DNA from: Chara braunii
Taxonomy: Eukaryota; Streptophyta; Charophyceae; Charales; Characeae
DNA: 33,366 nt
NCBI GenBank assembly: GCA_003427395.1
Contig: BFEA01000531.1
Span: 745,614-778,979, forward strand
Direction: 5' to 3'
Shown here: positions 9,626 to 19,970 of the stretch, one piece after another
Layout: each line of letters opens with the position of its first letter
Position numbering within the stretch: position 1 is the stretch's first letter
The notes under the pieces: model-generated
Seen by the model: the letters and a program-made list of their open reading frames with translations, nothing else
Told to the model about the DNA's origin: nothing
The model's database searches: none
Program-made: the position numbers and the translations under genes

Positions 9626-10960
9626 AGCGGGCTCAAGCAGGGCGCCCAAAGGCGGTACAAAACGGTAGATAAGAAGTGTCGCCATGTTCCCGTGCTCGTT
9701 ACGGAAGATGAGGAGGCTTATTACGAGCGGGAGCGAGGGTTGATACGGCGGATGCAAGAGCAGGCACTGAAGGATCCATGCCGTATCAATGATGGAAATG
9801 AAGAGAAATTAATAGTCGGAGAGCCAGGGTTTCTCTCGCCTCGGGAAAGGATGCTGATGGTACAGCTAATGAAGAAAAGGCATCGCGCATACGCCTTTAA
9901 TAATGACCAGCGGGAGAGGCTGGAAGTGGACAAGATCCCAATGATCCGGATCCACACGGTCCCCCACGAGCCCTGGAATCTAAGGGGTGCGCGATACCCA
10001 AACCCTGATGAGGAGAAGATGGTGGTGGACTATCTGCATGGCAAGATGTGCACACATGTCGCCGGCTACTCTAGCGGTCTGTATGCTTCCCCTTGGTTCT
10101 GCTTCATTAAGCCGAACGGGACGCTACGGTGGGTTCAGGATCTGCAGCGACTAAATGCGGTAACGGTACGAGATGCGGGGGGCTTGCCAAACGCAGATGC
10201 ACTGTCAGAGTCATGCGCGGGGAGGCCGATAATCTCACTTATCGACCTCTATTCCGGGTATGATCAGTTCCCTGTATACCCGCCCGATAGGCCGGTGACG
10301 GCGATGCACACGCCAAGGGGGCTAATCCACATGAATGTGGCCCCCCAAGGTTGGACAAATGCGGTGGCAATGGTGCAAAGACATATGATCAGGGTCATGC
10401 AAACAGTCAGTCCGCACATCACTCAGCCCTACATCGACGACTTGGCGGTTAAAGGGCCAAAAAAGAAAGAGGAGGATGAGGTGCAGCCCGGAGTGAGGCG
10501 TTTCGTTTGGAGGCATATCCAGGATCTCGATCGAGTCTTGGGGCTGCTAGAGGAGTACAACCTCACTGCAAGCGGGCCAAAATCCAAGCACTCCATGAGA
10601 GAAGCCACCATCCTGGGGTTTGTCTGCAACGAGAAAGGCCGGAAGCCAGACGTAAAGAAGACAGACAAAATCCTAGAGTGGCCGGTACCTTTCCAGACCA
10701 TAACGGATGTGAGAAGCTTTCTTGGCACTTGCGGGTTTTGGAGGAGCTTCGTGAAGGACTTCGTCGCCAAGACTGAGCATTTAAGGAAGCTGGTGCGCCA
10801 GGACCAGGAGTGGGTTTGGGGCGAAGACCAGGAAGAAGCGGTAGCCAGGATGAAGGGAGAGTTCAAGGAAGGAGGATTGGTGTTGGGAGCGCCAAACTAT
10901 GAAGGGACTGAAGAAAAGTCATTTATCATCGAGACAGATGCTGAGCCGACTGCATTGTGA
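9626..10960 (+). pseudogene. pol: pol: reverse transcriptase and start of RNase H, ended by an in-frame TGA
   Basis: Motifs appear in the usual order: a substrate-binding stretch ending SPWFCFIKPNGTLRWVQDLQ, the first catalytic aspartate in SLIDLYSGYDQ (Asp codon 10244), the PRGL-H-N-APQGW-NA region, and the catalytic YIDD box at 10430-10441. The connection (FLGTCGFWRSFVKDF) follows. The domain copies element RNA into DNA from the tRNA primer. Residues around both catalytic sites look intact. The codons near 9623-9680 mark where plus-strand pol resumes after the inverted segment, so there is no real start codon. The frame ends with TGA at 10958-10960, where RNase H should have a glycine in ALGGVL; reading continues unchanged afterwards. 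Confidence 0.88.
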
Positions 10961-11491
10961 GGGGTTTTGATCCAGGCGGACGCTGAAGGAAAGGAGAGGC
11001 CGCTAAGATTCGAAAGTCGTACTCTTAACACGACTGAGAGGAACTACTCTCAGTTTAAGAAGGAGACGCTTGCGGTACTCCATTGTCTAAGGATCTTCCA
11101 GAATTATGTTTTCGGCAGGAGATTTATATTGAGGGTGGACCCTACGGCGCTGGCCTGCTCTTTGAAGAATTATACACCATCTGACCCAATCGTCGCTCGA
11201 TGGTTGACATACATTTGGATGTTTAATTTCGAGCTGGAAAGGATCCTGGGAAACAAGAATAGGGTTGATGGCCTGAGCCTCGTCAACTGGGAAAGTGTGG
11301 ATCATGAGTCGAACGAAGACACCCCACCGGTCGATGGGTTCCTGGATCAGGAAGAAGATGTGCGACTCCATATAAACAAGTGGGCGCTCCGAGTACCCAG
11401 TTGTGTTAGCCATCCCATATGGATAGCACCAAGAGGATATGAGCGGAAGGCCGACTTAGTCCTTAAGCCATTTCAGAAAGAAGATCCGTGA
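10961..11491 (+). pseudogene. pol: pol: RNase H domain and linker
   Basis: This is in the same frame as reverse transcriptase, separated only by the TGA at 10958-10960. The domain includes FIIETDAE just upstream, FESRTLNTTERNYSQFKKETLAVLHCLRIF with its conserved glutamate, and a final NRVDGLS motif carrying the last acidic residue. RNase H would remove the RNA strand during cDNA synthesis. The frame stops at TGA 11489-11491. The 100 bases after it still read as linker in this frame, then shift before integrase, so at least one nonsense and one frameshift separate RNase H from integrase. Confidence 0.83.
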
Positions 11492-11591
11492 GGACGCAAG
11501 GACACCCAGTGGATGGTGAAGTTGGCGCTGGCAGGGACACATGGCTTGGTGGAAGAGGTGAGGACAATAGAGGAAGGGCCTAACCCAGATA

Positions 11592-13013
11592 GAGGAACAT
11601 GAGCAGCTAATGGGAGGGATGTATCTGCTCACGAATAAGCTCCTGCAAGGAGACTTCGACCGGAGAGGCTCGTTTAGTCATAAGGAGAATGAAATCCTGA
11701 TTCCGGAAAACCAGGATGACGAGTTCGAAGAAGGGGAGATCAAGGAGGCATTCTGGGCAGAGGAATACGACGGGATCTATCTTGAGCTGGGCCTACTCCT
11801 ATCCTGTGAAATGAGGGACAGGGATGCTAGTGATAAGGCGCAGAAGATGAGGCACCTCTACGTGGTGAGAGATGGGCACCTGCTTATAAAGCGGCAAGTT
11901 GGGAACCCCAAGCGGATTGTGTGTGGGAGGAACCGACAGTTGGACATCATAGCAGTATTACATGATGGTATAGCAGGAGGGCACATAGGGATAAGTGCCA
12001 CGTGCACGAAGATAAGTGAGCTATACCACTGGGATGGAACGTTGACCATGGTCATTAAATACTGTCAATTTTGTGTCCCGTGTCAAGAGAGGTCAGCGCA
12101 AAGGCCGGGAGAGCCCCTGCAGCCAAGGTTGGAAAGGGAGGTGGGTGTGGTTGTACACCTGGACCTATTGTTTATGCTAGTTGGGGAAAATGGATGCAAT
12201 TATATCTTCGATGCCCGGGATAACCTCACTGGGTTTGTGGACGGTCGGGCTATCCGAACGAAGACTAGGCCAGTTTTGGCGAATTGCATCGAGGAATACT
12301 ACCTGCGCTATCCTTTCGTCAAGGAGTTCATGATGGATCGAGGATCAGAGTTTACCTGCAATGAGGTGCGGACCTTGCTCGCAGGGTATGGGGTAGTGGC
12401 CAACTACACTACGACAGCGCACCCTCAAGCAAACACTCCTGTGGAGAGGGGACACAGTACCATCACGAATCTCTTGGCTAAGTGGACAGAGGGCAAGCCT
12501 GGTCAGTGGCCGAAATTCCTGCGAGCGGCTTTCTTTGTGGAGAACGTTACGATGAAAAAGACTACCAAGTATGCGCCAGCCACGCTATGGTATGGGAGGC
12601 ACGCCACCTTTCCTATAGAAAGTTTTATGAAGAGGTGGAGGCGCCAGGACTTGGAAGTAAACCTGTCCTTTGAGGAACTGCTCGATATCCGGGCACGACA
12701 AGTGGGGGAGGCCGAGGAAAGATTGCGAGAAGCCGCTAGCCAGGTAGAGAGAAGTCGCATGGAGGATAAGATGAGGTGGGATCAAATGGCCCGAGTGCGG
12801 AAGGAGCCCTTGGCAGTGGGAGATAATGTGCTATTATACGACTCATCCCTGGAAAAGCAGTGGTCACGAAAACTTGGCAAAAGATGGTTGGGGCCCTACA
12901 AGATTATGCGATGCGGCGAATTTGGGGCATACCAGATCGAAGAGCTAAAGGGCACAGAGTGGAAAGATTGGGTATCCGGGACGAGACTAAAGAAGTTCGT
13001 GGCCAGGGAATAG
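11592..13013 (+). CDS. pol: pol: integrase, apparently intact as a domain
   Basis: Using the ATG at 11610 as residue 1, the protein shows an HHCC zinc-binding region (HDGIAGGHIG, then CQFCVPC) near residues 113-160. A DDE catalytic core follows: Asp185 (HLDLL), Asp243 (MMDRGSEF) and Glu279 (PVERGH), with 35 residues between the last two as in retroviral integrases. A C-terminal GPY/F module (WLGPYKIMR, FGAYQIEEL) is present, and no chromodomain is seen. It would insert the cDNA into the chromosome. The frame is open for 467 residues to TAG/TAA-type termination at 13011-13013. The ATG is probably not natural: the frame belongs to the pol polyprotein and enters after a shift between 11492 and 11592. 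Confidence 0.87.
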   Translation, partial: EEHEQLMGGMYLLTNKLLQGDFDRRGSFSHKENEILIPENQDDEFEEGEIKEAFWAEEYDGIYLELGLLLSCEMRDRDASDKAQKMRHLYVVRDGHLLIKRQVGNPKRIVCGRNRQLDIIAVLHDGIAGGHIGISATCTKISELYHWDGTLTMVIKYCQFCVPCQERSAQRPGEPLQPRLEREVGVVVHLDLLFMLVGENGCNYIFDARDNLTGFVDGRAIRTKTRPVLANCIEEYYLRYPFVKEFMMDRGSEFTCNEVRTLLAGYGVVANYTTTAHPQANTPVERGHSTITNLLAKWTEGKPGQWPKFLRAAFFVENVTMKKTTKYAPATLWYGRHATFPIESFMKRWRRQDLEVNLSFEELLDIRARQVGEAEERLREAASQVERSRMEDKMRWDQMARVRKEPLAVGDNVLLYDSSLEKQWSRKLGKRWLGPYKIMRCGEFGAYQIEELKGTEWKDWVSGTRLKKFVARE

Positions 13014-13194
13014 GTAAAGCCGTAATCCCTCCCAGTAGCTGCGATCCCTCCCAAAGTAGACCCTCGTCCTAAGTATTGCATGCCATGATTGGAAGCGAAG
13101 AAAGGCTTGATGTGTCTGAGGTTTGGGCGTGTATTTTCTCTGAAGACTATTGAACCCATATGCTGATCCTGTCGTGTGCCTGTTCGTTTCGTTT

Positions 13195-13208
13195 CGCCTG
13201 ATTTGCAG
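13195..13208 (+). promoter_or_regulatory. Candidate splice acceptor in front of ORF3
   Basis: A pyrimidine-rich run (TTTCGTTTCGCCTGATTTGCAG) ends in AG at 13207-13208, 22 bases before the ATG at 13231. The spacing and form match the acceptor before gag. Together with the leader donor at 6358 it would give a subgenomic mRNA for the third ORF, as env messages are made. Consensus evidence only. Confidence 0.5.
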
Positions 13209-13230
13209 GTCTGACTTTTTGAAGGCAACC

Positions 13231-16049
13231 ATGCAGAGGGGCGGGCAGGGCACGCGGCCACGACAGAGACCTCTCGGGGCATCCGGGGGGGAGGAGCGGC
13301 ATGGGCCCTTCAGGAGAGAGCCCACACCCGTGTTTGATGACAACAACATCGTGCTCTTCTTGGACGCCTACCGAGAGCATGCAGCCCAGAGAGGATGGGA
13401 CGTGCCTGAGAGGGTACGTCACTTGAGGGGAGTTGGGAGGTTCGAGGAGCCCATTGCGCAAATCAGGGAGGAGGCCCTGACTTGGTCAGAGGTGGAAGCA
13501 AGGATGCAGAGATTGAGAGCTTCGCCTTTGGGGAATGATGGACTACCTAGTATCCGCTTGGAGGAAGGGAACGTAGAGGAGTTCATCCCGGCATACGAAC
13601 AATATATGAGTGATCAGGGGGTTCCAAGGGATGAATGGGTGCAGGCGCTACTTATTTGGACCAGAGAAGCAGAGCGTCCGCTGGCGAGACAGATTCAGGG
13701 TCGGGCACGAGATTGGGAGGATTTTCGGGCCCAGCTAAGGGTGGCGTTTCGGCGACCGGAACCAAAGAGGCCAGAACCAAGGGTTGATAGAAGGCGGCGG
13801 AGCAAGAGATTAAGGGATTTGGAGGCAAGAGAGCCGGTGACGTCGAGGGGTGGCCGCAGCGGGAGGGAGGACAAGCAGGACCGGCTAGGGCCAGGGAGTC
13901 CTTCCCTGCTTGTGGCCTCAGGCAGGTGGAGTTCCATCAAGTCACAGAGGGTGACCTACTGGGGCCCTCGCCACAAGCGTCAGAGCAGAGGGAGAGCGAG
14001 GTACCAGCAGCGCCTTTCAGGAGTCTGGAGGCCCACTTGGACGCGTCCCAATGGGAGGCCCCTTCAGCAGGAGAGAGCCCCACGGACCCATCAGGGGGAG
14101 GGCAGACTCGCCCAGAGCCACTCAGATTGAAGGGGGTAGGTGCGGAAGATGTCATTGTGGTGGAAGGTGATACTCCCCCTGACTCCCGAGCTCGAGCTCA
14201 GACACGGTGGTCTTGGCCAGAGGGCATCCCAAAGCCAGACAGCCAGGATGCCCCAGTACCACCACCAGAGGCCACTATGTCACCCAGGCAGGAGGTTGAG
14301 GCGAAAGGGCCGGGGGAAGGGTGGAGGACGGAGCCCCGCCTAGTTGTCGACTCACGTTTAGCCGCGCATGCAGCTAAGCACCCTGACATTGAGGGGCCCA
14401 GCCTGGTTGGGCCATCATCGGGGCCAGCACGTACTGAGTTAGAGGAGAGCTCACAAGTTGCGACTGAGGGAGTCGCGGAGGCAAGCCCAGGGGAAGAGCC
14501 AGGCGAGGCCGCCCAAGCAAAGCGTGTCAGGGTACGAGCTCGCCTTGCGGAGATACATGAGCGGAGAGACAGGATGGAGGCTGCAGGGATAGCGCCAAGG
14601 CCACCAGTCGCCCCAAAGACAAGTGAACAGAGGATTGACGAGTTGCGGGCCAGATATGAGGGGCGGAGGGAGGCAGCTCGCCAAAGGGCACGAGAGACGG
14701 GCCAGGTGATTGAGGGTGCAGACGAGGTGATAGAGGTTGGGGAGCTGGGTTTTGCCGCCACTAGAAAGGCCGTCGAGTGGGTGGACAAGGAGATAAAGCA
14801 GACATCCATCGAGGCCTTTCAAAGGTACTCCCTGCTCAGTGACGAACTGGCCCTCAGGAAAAACGAGGTGGAACAGCTGACTGCCCAACTCGCAGAGGAG
14901 AGGGCTGAGAACAAGGCCAGGCAAACTCGCCTGGAGGCGAAGGAGGCCGAGTGGGAGGCAAAGCTTAACGAAATGGCGGCCGCAGTGGAAAGGCTTGCCG
15001 CTACCAAGGTGATCGACTGGACTGAGTAGAACAGGAACGGCATCCAAGGCGAGGGGGTGCGGGGGCTGTTTGGCCAAGAGGAGGCAGCAGAGGCATCTCC
15101 ACAAGAAAAGTTGGGGAAGGTATTTCTGGACCCAGCTGAGGCAGAGGCAAGGAAGGAAGCCAACAAGGGAAGCTTTGAGTTCAAGGCTCCCACTGAGCTG
15201 GCTTCACAGCAGGAAGGCCCTACTTCAGCAGAGACCCCTAAGGAGGCGCTGACCCAAGAGCCCCAACCTGCACCTGAAGAAGAGGGGGAGGCTGAGGAGT
15301 CACTGACGATCCTTCTAGAGGTACAGGAGGGGACTCTCACTAGAGCGGTGGAGCCTCCACAGCTTGAGGCGCAAGGGGAGGAGTCGTCACGTCTGGACGA
15401 GTTGATAGCAACCATGGAGGTGGATACGCCGCCAGAGAGGCCTCAGGGACTGGAGACCCCAGAGCACGATCCAAAGTTGGAAGAGTTGAGGGTACAGCTG
15501 GGCTCGTGGGCCACCGAGACTGACTCGGGAGGACCGACTACTGACCAGAGGCAGCAGGAGGCCACGAGCCAGCCTACTAGAGTCGCTACTCCCTAGGCTC
15601 CGAGGCCCTGTGAAAAGGAGGAGGAAGCCATATTGGAGGTAACCCGCGAGGGCCGGCCACTGAGATTGGATACCCCTGAGTACCAACCCGAGAGAGCAAT
15701 GCAGCAAGGGGAGTCAAGTGCCCATGGAACCGAAGGGGAAGCTGAAGGACCGTGGCACCTGCCCCAGAGTCATGAAGTGAGTAAGGAGAAGGAAGAGGCG
15801 CCTTCGTCGCCAGGAACCCAGAAAAAGAAGAAGAGATCTCAGAGGAAGTCGGGGGCCATGTGCTTCTACTTCTTGGATGGCGCGCATAGGGCCTTGGAGT
15901 GCCCTAAGCTCCTCAACGACAAGGCTGAGGGACGGGTTACTGAGGAAGATGGCAAGATGTATGATAGACAGGGCCGAGTGGTAGAAAGGGCTCCGGACGG
16001 GGGTCGAGCCCAGTTGTATAGGCAAAACCAGGAGGAGATGAGCGAGTGA
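13231..16049 (+). pseudogene. ORF3: second Gag-like protein downstream of integrase, broken
   Basis: The ATG at 13231 is chosen because it follows the splice acceptor. The N-terminal part carries two similar helical modules (about 13330-13515 and 13550-13755), each with N-I/V-x2-F-x2-A/AY near its start and a W-x-D/E-x-R/E-A-x-L/M segment near its end, resembling Gag capsid folds. An Arg-rich linker, a long Pro/Glu/Ser-rich region and a coiled coil (about 14830-15010) follow. Near the C-terminus (15861-15902) is CFYFLDGAHRALEC, a CCHC knuckle whose second Cys is Phe. No signal peptide or membrane segment is visible, so this is not an envelope. Damage: a frame change near 13880-13935 and TAG stops at 15027-15029 and 15594-15596. 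It could be an accessory nucleocapsid or a captured gag of another element. Confidence 0.65.
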
Positions 16050-18090
16050 GGGGCTGGTTCGGCTATACGCTAGTAGAAGTGGGGTGTTTTCTGTACATAG
16101 AAAGAGTAAAGTCAAGGGCATAGGGTGTCACGAGTCGAATACGTGTATCTTAGGGTGTTGCATGCGACAAAGGACCAATGTACAATAAGGTTTGAGGCTC
16201 TGTCCGTGTTGTGATCCCAGAAAACGAGACTTAGTTGTGTGATACTTAGGACACCCGATTGTATTTACTTTTTTGTTGTTTTTGAGCTCGGAGCCCACCT
16301 ATAGGTGATGTAAGAATCAGTCACACCTAGGGTATGAGCCCACTGGATATGAGAGGGGGCAGAACACTTGAGTATTGATGTTGAGATTTAAGAGACACTC
16401 TATTGTTAAGAATATACTGAGTTGGGACTTTGAGGCTACTCCCCTTTGTATGACGATCACTCTCACTCTCACATGTGTAGTCTTCCAATGTATGATGCTT
16501 TGTGTGGGATTTGTGTGACAAACAACTCATATATTTATGCCTTGTGAATGAATGTAAGCTGTCTACTCTTTGGTATACTCGTGCGACCTGCCCATGGGCA
16601 GATGCTAGAGCCAAGTATAAGGAGAGGGAGCGCAGTCTGTTTTGTGAAAGAGAGTTGTAAAAATCCAAAAGGGTCTATGAGTCCTTGGGACTCGAAAGCT
16701 TATCATGCCAAATGTTAAAGTATTTAAATTGTATTAGGGACCCATAAGTTGGTCCCTTGTGTTGTACTGTTGCCATGATTGAATTGTACACTATGAATTA
16801 TTTGGGAGACTTATCTTCAGAAGAGGAAGATGTTTTACACAGGTCATGTGAGAACCCATCCTAAGGAAGAGAAGGATGGCTGATAGGCCTATGGAGTGAG
16901 ACCTCCCCCATAGGGAGGATGATTAATAGATCTAATGGCATAAAAAGTTGGGTTGGTAAGATGAAAGACTGACGAAAGGAACCAGGTTTTACCGGCCACT
17001 CGGTGAAATTTCTTGAGAATGTCGCAAAAACGTTTGTTTTTTAGAGGTGTCCCTGAGGTGTGTGACCCTCTTACCCTGATCAAGTTAGGGAGTCACGGCC
17101 TGGTGGATCTGGCGGTGCCCTATGGTTGTGAATGTGGAGAGGTGGCCATGTCCTCACTGTGTTGTCCCACGGAGAGCTGGTAAATGCCTGTCATATGTGA
17201 CAAGCCTATGCGTAGTCCTGCAGTAGACCTGTATTTGTTGCGACGCACCGTCCGACCACTCGTGCTAACCGCAAGCCACATAAGGAAGACCAAGCTAAAC
17301 GGTAAAGTTTTAGCACCACTAGGGCGTAACCCCTAGGGATGGCCGCGGACCGGCACAACCTGGCCGCGGCCCCACGTCTGACCACGGGAGTAAAGACTTA
17401 AAGAGTGTGGCCGCCCGAGAAGGTTTTACCCCTGTGGAACGGCCTGGGATAGGAGTCGAGTCATATGAGTCTTTTGGGAAGTCCTGATTGAGTACTTATC
17501 AGGAGAAAGCCTATCGTGGCGCAACCTGGGAGGGCACTACCGCAAGAACAACAACGCGGCAGGCCGTAGATCAGGCCTGATCGCCCTGACTATGGTGGGC
17601 CAAGATGGAGACATCGCACTTCTGTACTAGACTGCGGAGGCTGCAGAGAGAGAGTTAAGGGCGCACGTAAGTATGCTTCTAATCGTGGAGGACTCTTGAG
17701 GGGAAGGCGAAAAAGCCTTCAAACGTCTCGGTTATGGCCCGCGTCCCCAGTTATGACCCTGCTTACCAGGTAAGGGTTGGGGACAACCAACGAGAGGCCG
17801 GCGTTTGTTTAGTACAAAACGACGAGGACGGGTGTGAGGGTCTTTTGGAACTTATGCTGTACTACTGATGCGTAGTACACTGGCGTCCTAGTGTCAAGAC
17901 AATGAAGACCCAGGTTGAAACCCTCGCAGGATATAGTTGTGTGGGCATGGACCGCTGGGGGCCTCGAACCTGAGTCTGTCGGCTGATCAGATTGGTTCCT
18001 TCTCATCAGCATTCTTTTGTGTGTGGATGGATTGATAGTTTTTTTATCTTGCGAAGCGACGGGGACGTCGCTTAATATAGTTCGGTAGGT
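16050..18090 (+). other. Noncoding 3' internal region with several hairpins
   Basis: I see no credible gene. GC-rich structured DNA occupies about 17220-17800: GGCCGCGG/CCGCGGCC at 17341-17371, a perfect palindrome GATCAGGCCTGATC at 17569-17582, GAAGGC/GCCTTC at 17703-17720, and a long nested hairpin at 17743-17784 (GTCCCC/GGGGAC outside, CTTAC-CAG-GTAAG inside). A polypurine tract is expected at the LTR edge, but no convincing one precedes 18091. Confidence 0.5.
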
Positions 18091-19550
18091 TGTTGGCGCG
18101 AATATCCTTGCAAGGGTATTCGCCCTATTTTTTGCAAGTGACAGCGGGGCCGAGGGTCCAGACCTGTGTGATCAAAAGGCTACCCATTTATGGACCAAGG
18201 TTGTCTTAGTAGGTAGGATGAGTGGGCGCGCAGTTTCAAGGCGCGCGTGTGATTTTGCCCCTTTGATTGTAGTGTTGACGCAGGCGTCTGACTTGACGTC
18301 ACGCTCTTGACTAGGCCGGGAATTAGTGGGATGACCCTCGTCCACTACGTTTGACCGGCGGCGGGGCCGATAGGTAGGATGGTACGTAGGGCGGCCGTGG
18401 CACAGCCGGGGAGGCCAGCGTGATTGTTAGGTAGCCCCGCGCCTGGCCATAGGTGGGGGCAGGGCCTGCGATGTCCCCCTCGGCCCTAAGTACCGGACTG
18501 CACTACTTCAGTACCACTTTATTTGGGATCCACCGCCTGCTGATCCCAGGATGGGGCTTAGCCCTATAGGTTACGGCAATGGGTTACTACGAAGGAGGTT
18601 CAGGGATCAAGGCCAGCGGGTGGAGACGCGGGAGCAGCGGAGAGGCGAGGAAAAGCCAAGGGGTTGAGGGCCGCCAGGGCTATTCCGCCTCAGCTTTTGC
18701 CGATGCGGGTGGCGGCGGACCCGACCTACGGGACTGAACGGGCTGCGACAGCCCCTGTACCCCTGAAGGCCCGACGTTATGGGTTTGTGCTCCTACCTTT
18801 ATTCTTATCTTTACCTTTTTTTTTTTTATTCGTTTTGGGGGGGGGCTAACATGCAGGCCGCGGTCGGACCAGGCAAAGAAGGTGTGTAGTGGCCCCCCCC
18901 GCCTATAGTAGGAAGATGAGTACTGCCCGGGGGTGACTCCTTCAGGGCACCCGCAAAAGTTTGAACGATACAGGAAAAATCGGCCTGGCCCCCGCGCGAG
19001 AGCAATCTGTATAAGTCAGCAAGGGGCCCGACGACCGATTGATTCTTTTGACGGGCCACATGAAGCCGGAGAGGCAGATTGCCGAACGATGTGGGACCGC
19101 CGAGGATGAGTAAAGCAGAGATACTAAGCGGAGGGATGGACGTAAGCGGGAGTAAAAGAAGATGAGTGAATGTGGGTGTGGATTTGGGTCAGATGGGCCT
19201 AGCGGGAGAGATGGCGACCACGGACTCGAATAAGGCAGAAAGGGCGGAGCGCAGGCGGTAGAGGGAGGTTTTGAGGAGGAAGAAAGGCGCTCCGGGGGTT
19301 TCGGGGCAGACGGCCCCGGATCTGAGGTTAGATCGGCACATGGGAGGTTGTGTTGAAGGATACGGGGAGAGGAACGTGTGTCAGGGCCATGGTGGAAGCA
19401 AGTGGGAGCGGGCGGAGGCAAAGAGTGCAAACCCCACGCGGATTGATGATGTAGCTGGGCGGAGGAGGAACCGAAGTAGTGAGTTGTGAGAAGGCGAGTC
19501 AGAGTTCACGGATGGACTGAGGAGAAAGTTAGTAGAGGTGGTGGTAGAGT
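18091..19550 (+). repeat. U3-like block, probable start of the 3' LTR
   Basis: The block starts TGTTGGCGCG, a plausible TG terminus, and opens with an imperfect palindrome (18095-18124, arms GCGAATAT/CCTTG and CAAGGGTATTCGC). A TATA box (TGTATAAGT, 19010-19015) lies about 0.92 kb in, as expected for a U3 promoter. It sits between the internal region and the part of the LTR seen in both copies. A diverged copy occurs in reverse orientation at about 27290-28453 with its own TATA box at the matching place. The corresponding part of the 5' LTR would lie before the window, so LTR identity cannot be confirmed here; a terminal inverted repeat of some other element is the alternative. Confidence 0.5.
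19006..19018 (+). promoter_or_regulatory. Candidate TATA box of the LTR promoter
   Basis: TATAAGT lies in a GC-rich setting (CCTGGCCCCCGCGCG upstream). The inverted relative keeps the alignable CCTGG-GCCCG word and a TATAAATT at the same place (27408-27415, minus strand). Conservation between two diverged copies supports function. Confidence 0.5.
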
Positions 19551-19970
19551 NNNNNNNNNNNNNNNNNNNNNNNNNNNNNNNNNNNNNNNNNNNNNNNNNN
19601 NNNNNNNNNNNNNNNNNNNNNNNNNNNNNNNNNNNNNNNNNNNNNNNNNNNNNNNNNNNNNNNNNNNNNNNNNNNNNNNNNNNNNNNNNNNNNNNNNNNN
19701 NNNNNNNNNNNNNNNNNNNNNNNNNNNNNNNNNNNNNNNNNNNNNNNNNNNNNNNNNNNNNNNNNNNNNNNNNNNNNNNNNNNNNNNNNNNNNNNNNNNN
19801 NNNNNNNNNNNNNNNNNNNNNNNNNNNNNNNNNNNNNNNNNNNNNNNNNNNNNNNNNNNNNNNNNNNNNNNNNNNNNNNNNNNNNNNNNNNNNNNNNNNN
19901 NNNNNNNNNNNNNNNNNNNNNNNNNNNNNNNNNNNNNNNNNNNNNNNNNNNNNNNNNNNNNNNNNNNNNN
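19551..19970. other. Assembly gap of 420 N
   Basis: This is a run of N only; true length is unknown. The sequence resumes at the base homologous to window position 1. Any open frame crossing it is meaningless. Confidence 0.99.

Noticed and set aside
13231-16049. Envelope gene
   Set aside because: The position suits env, but there is no signal peptide, membrane span or cleavage site, while Gag-like features are present.
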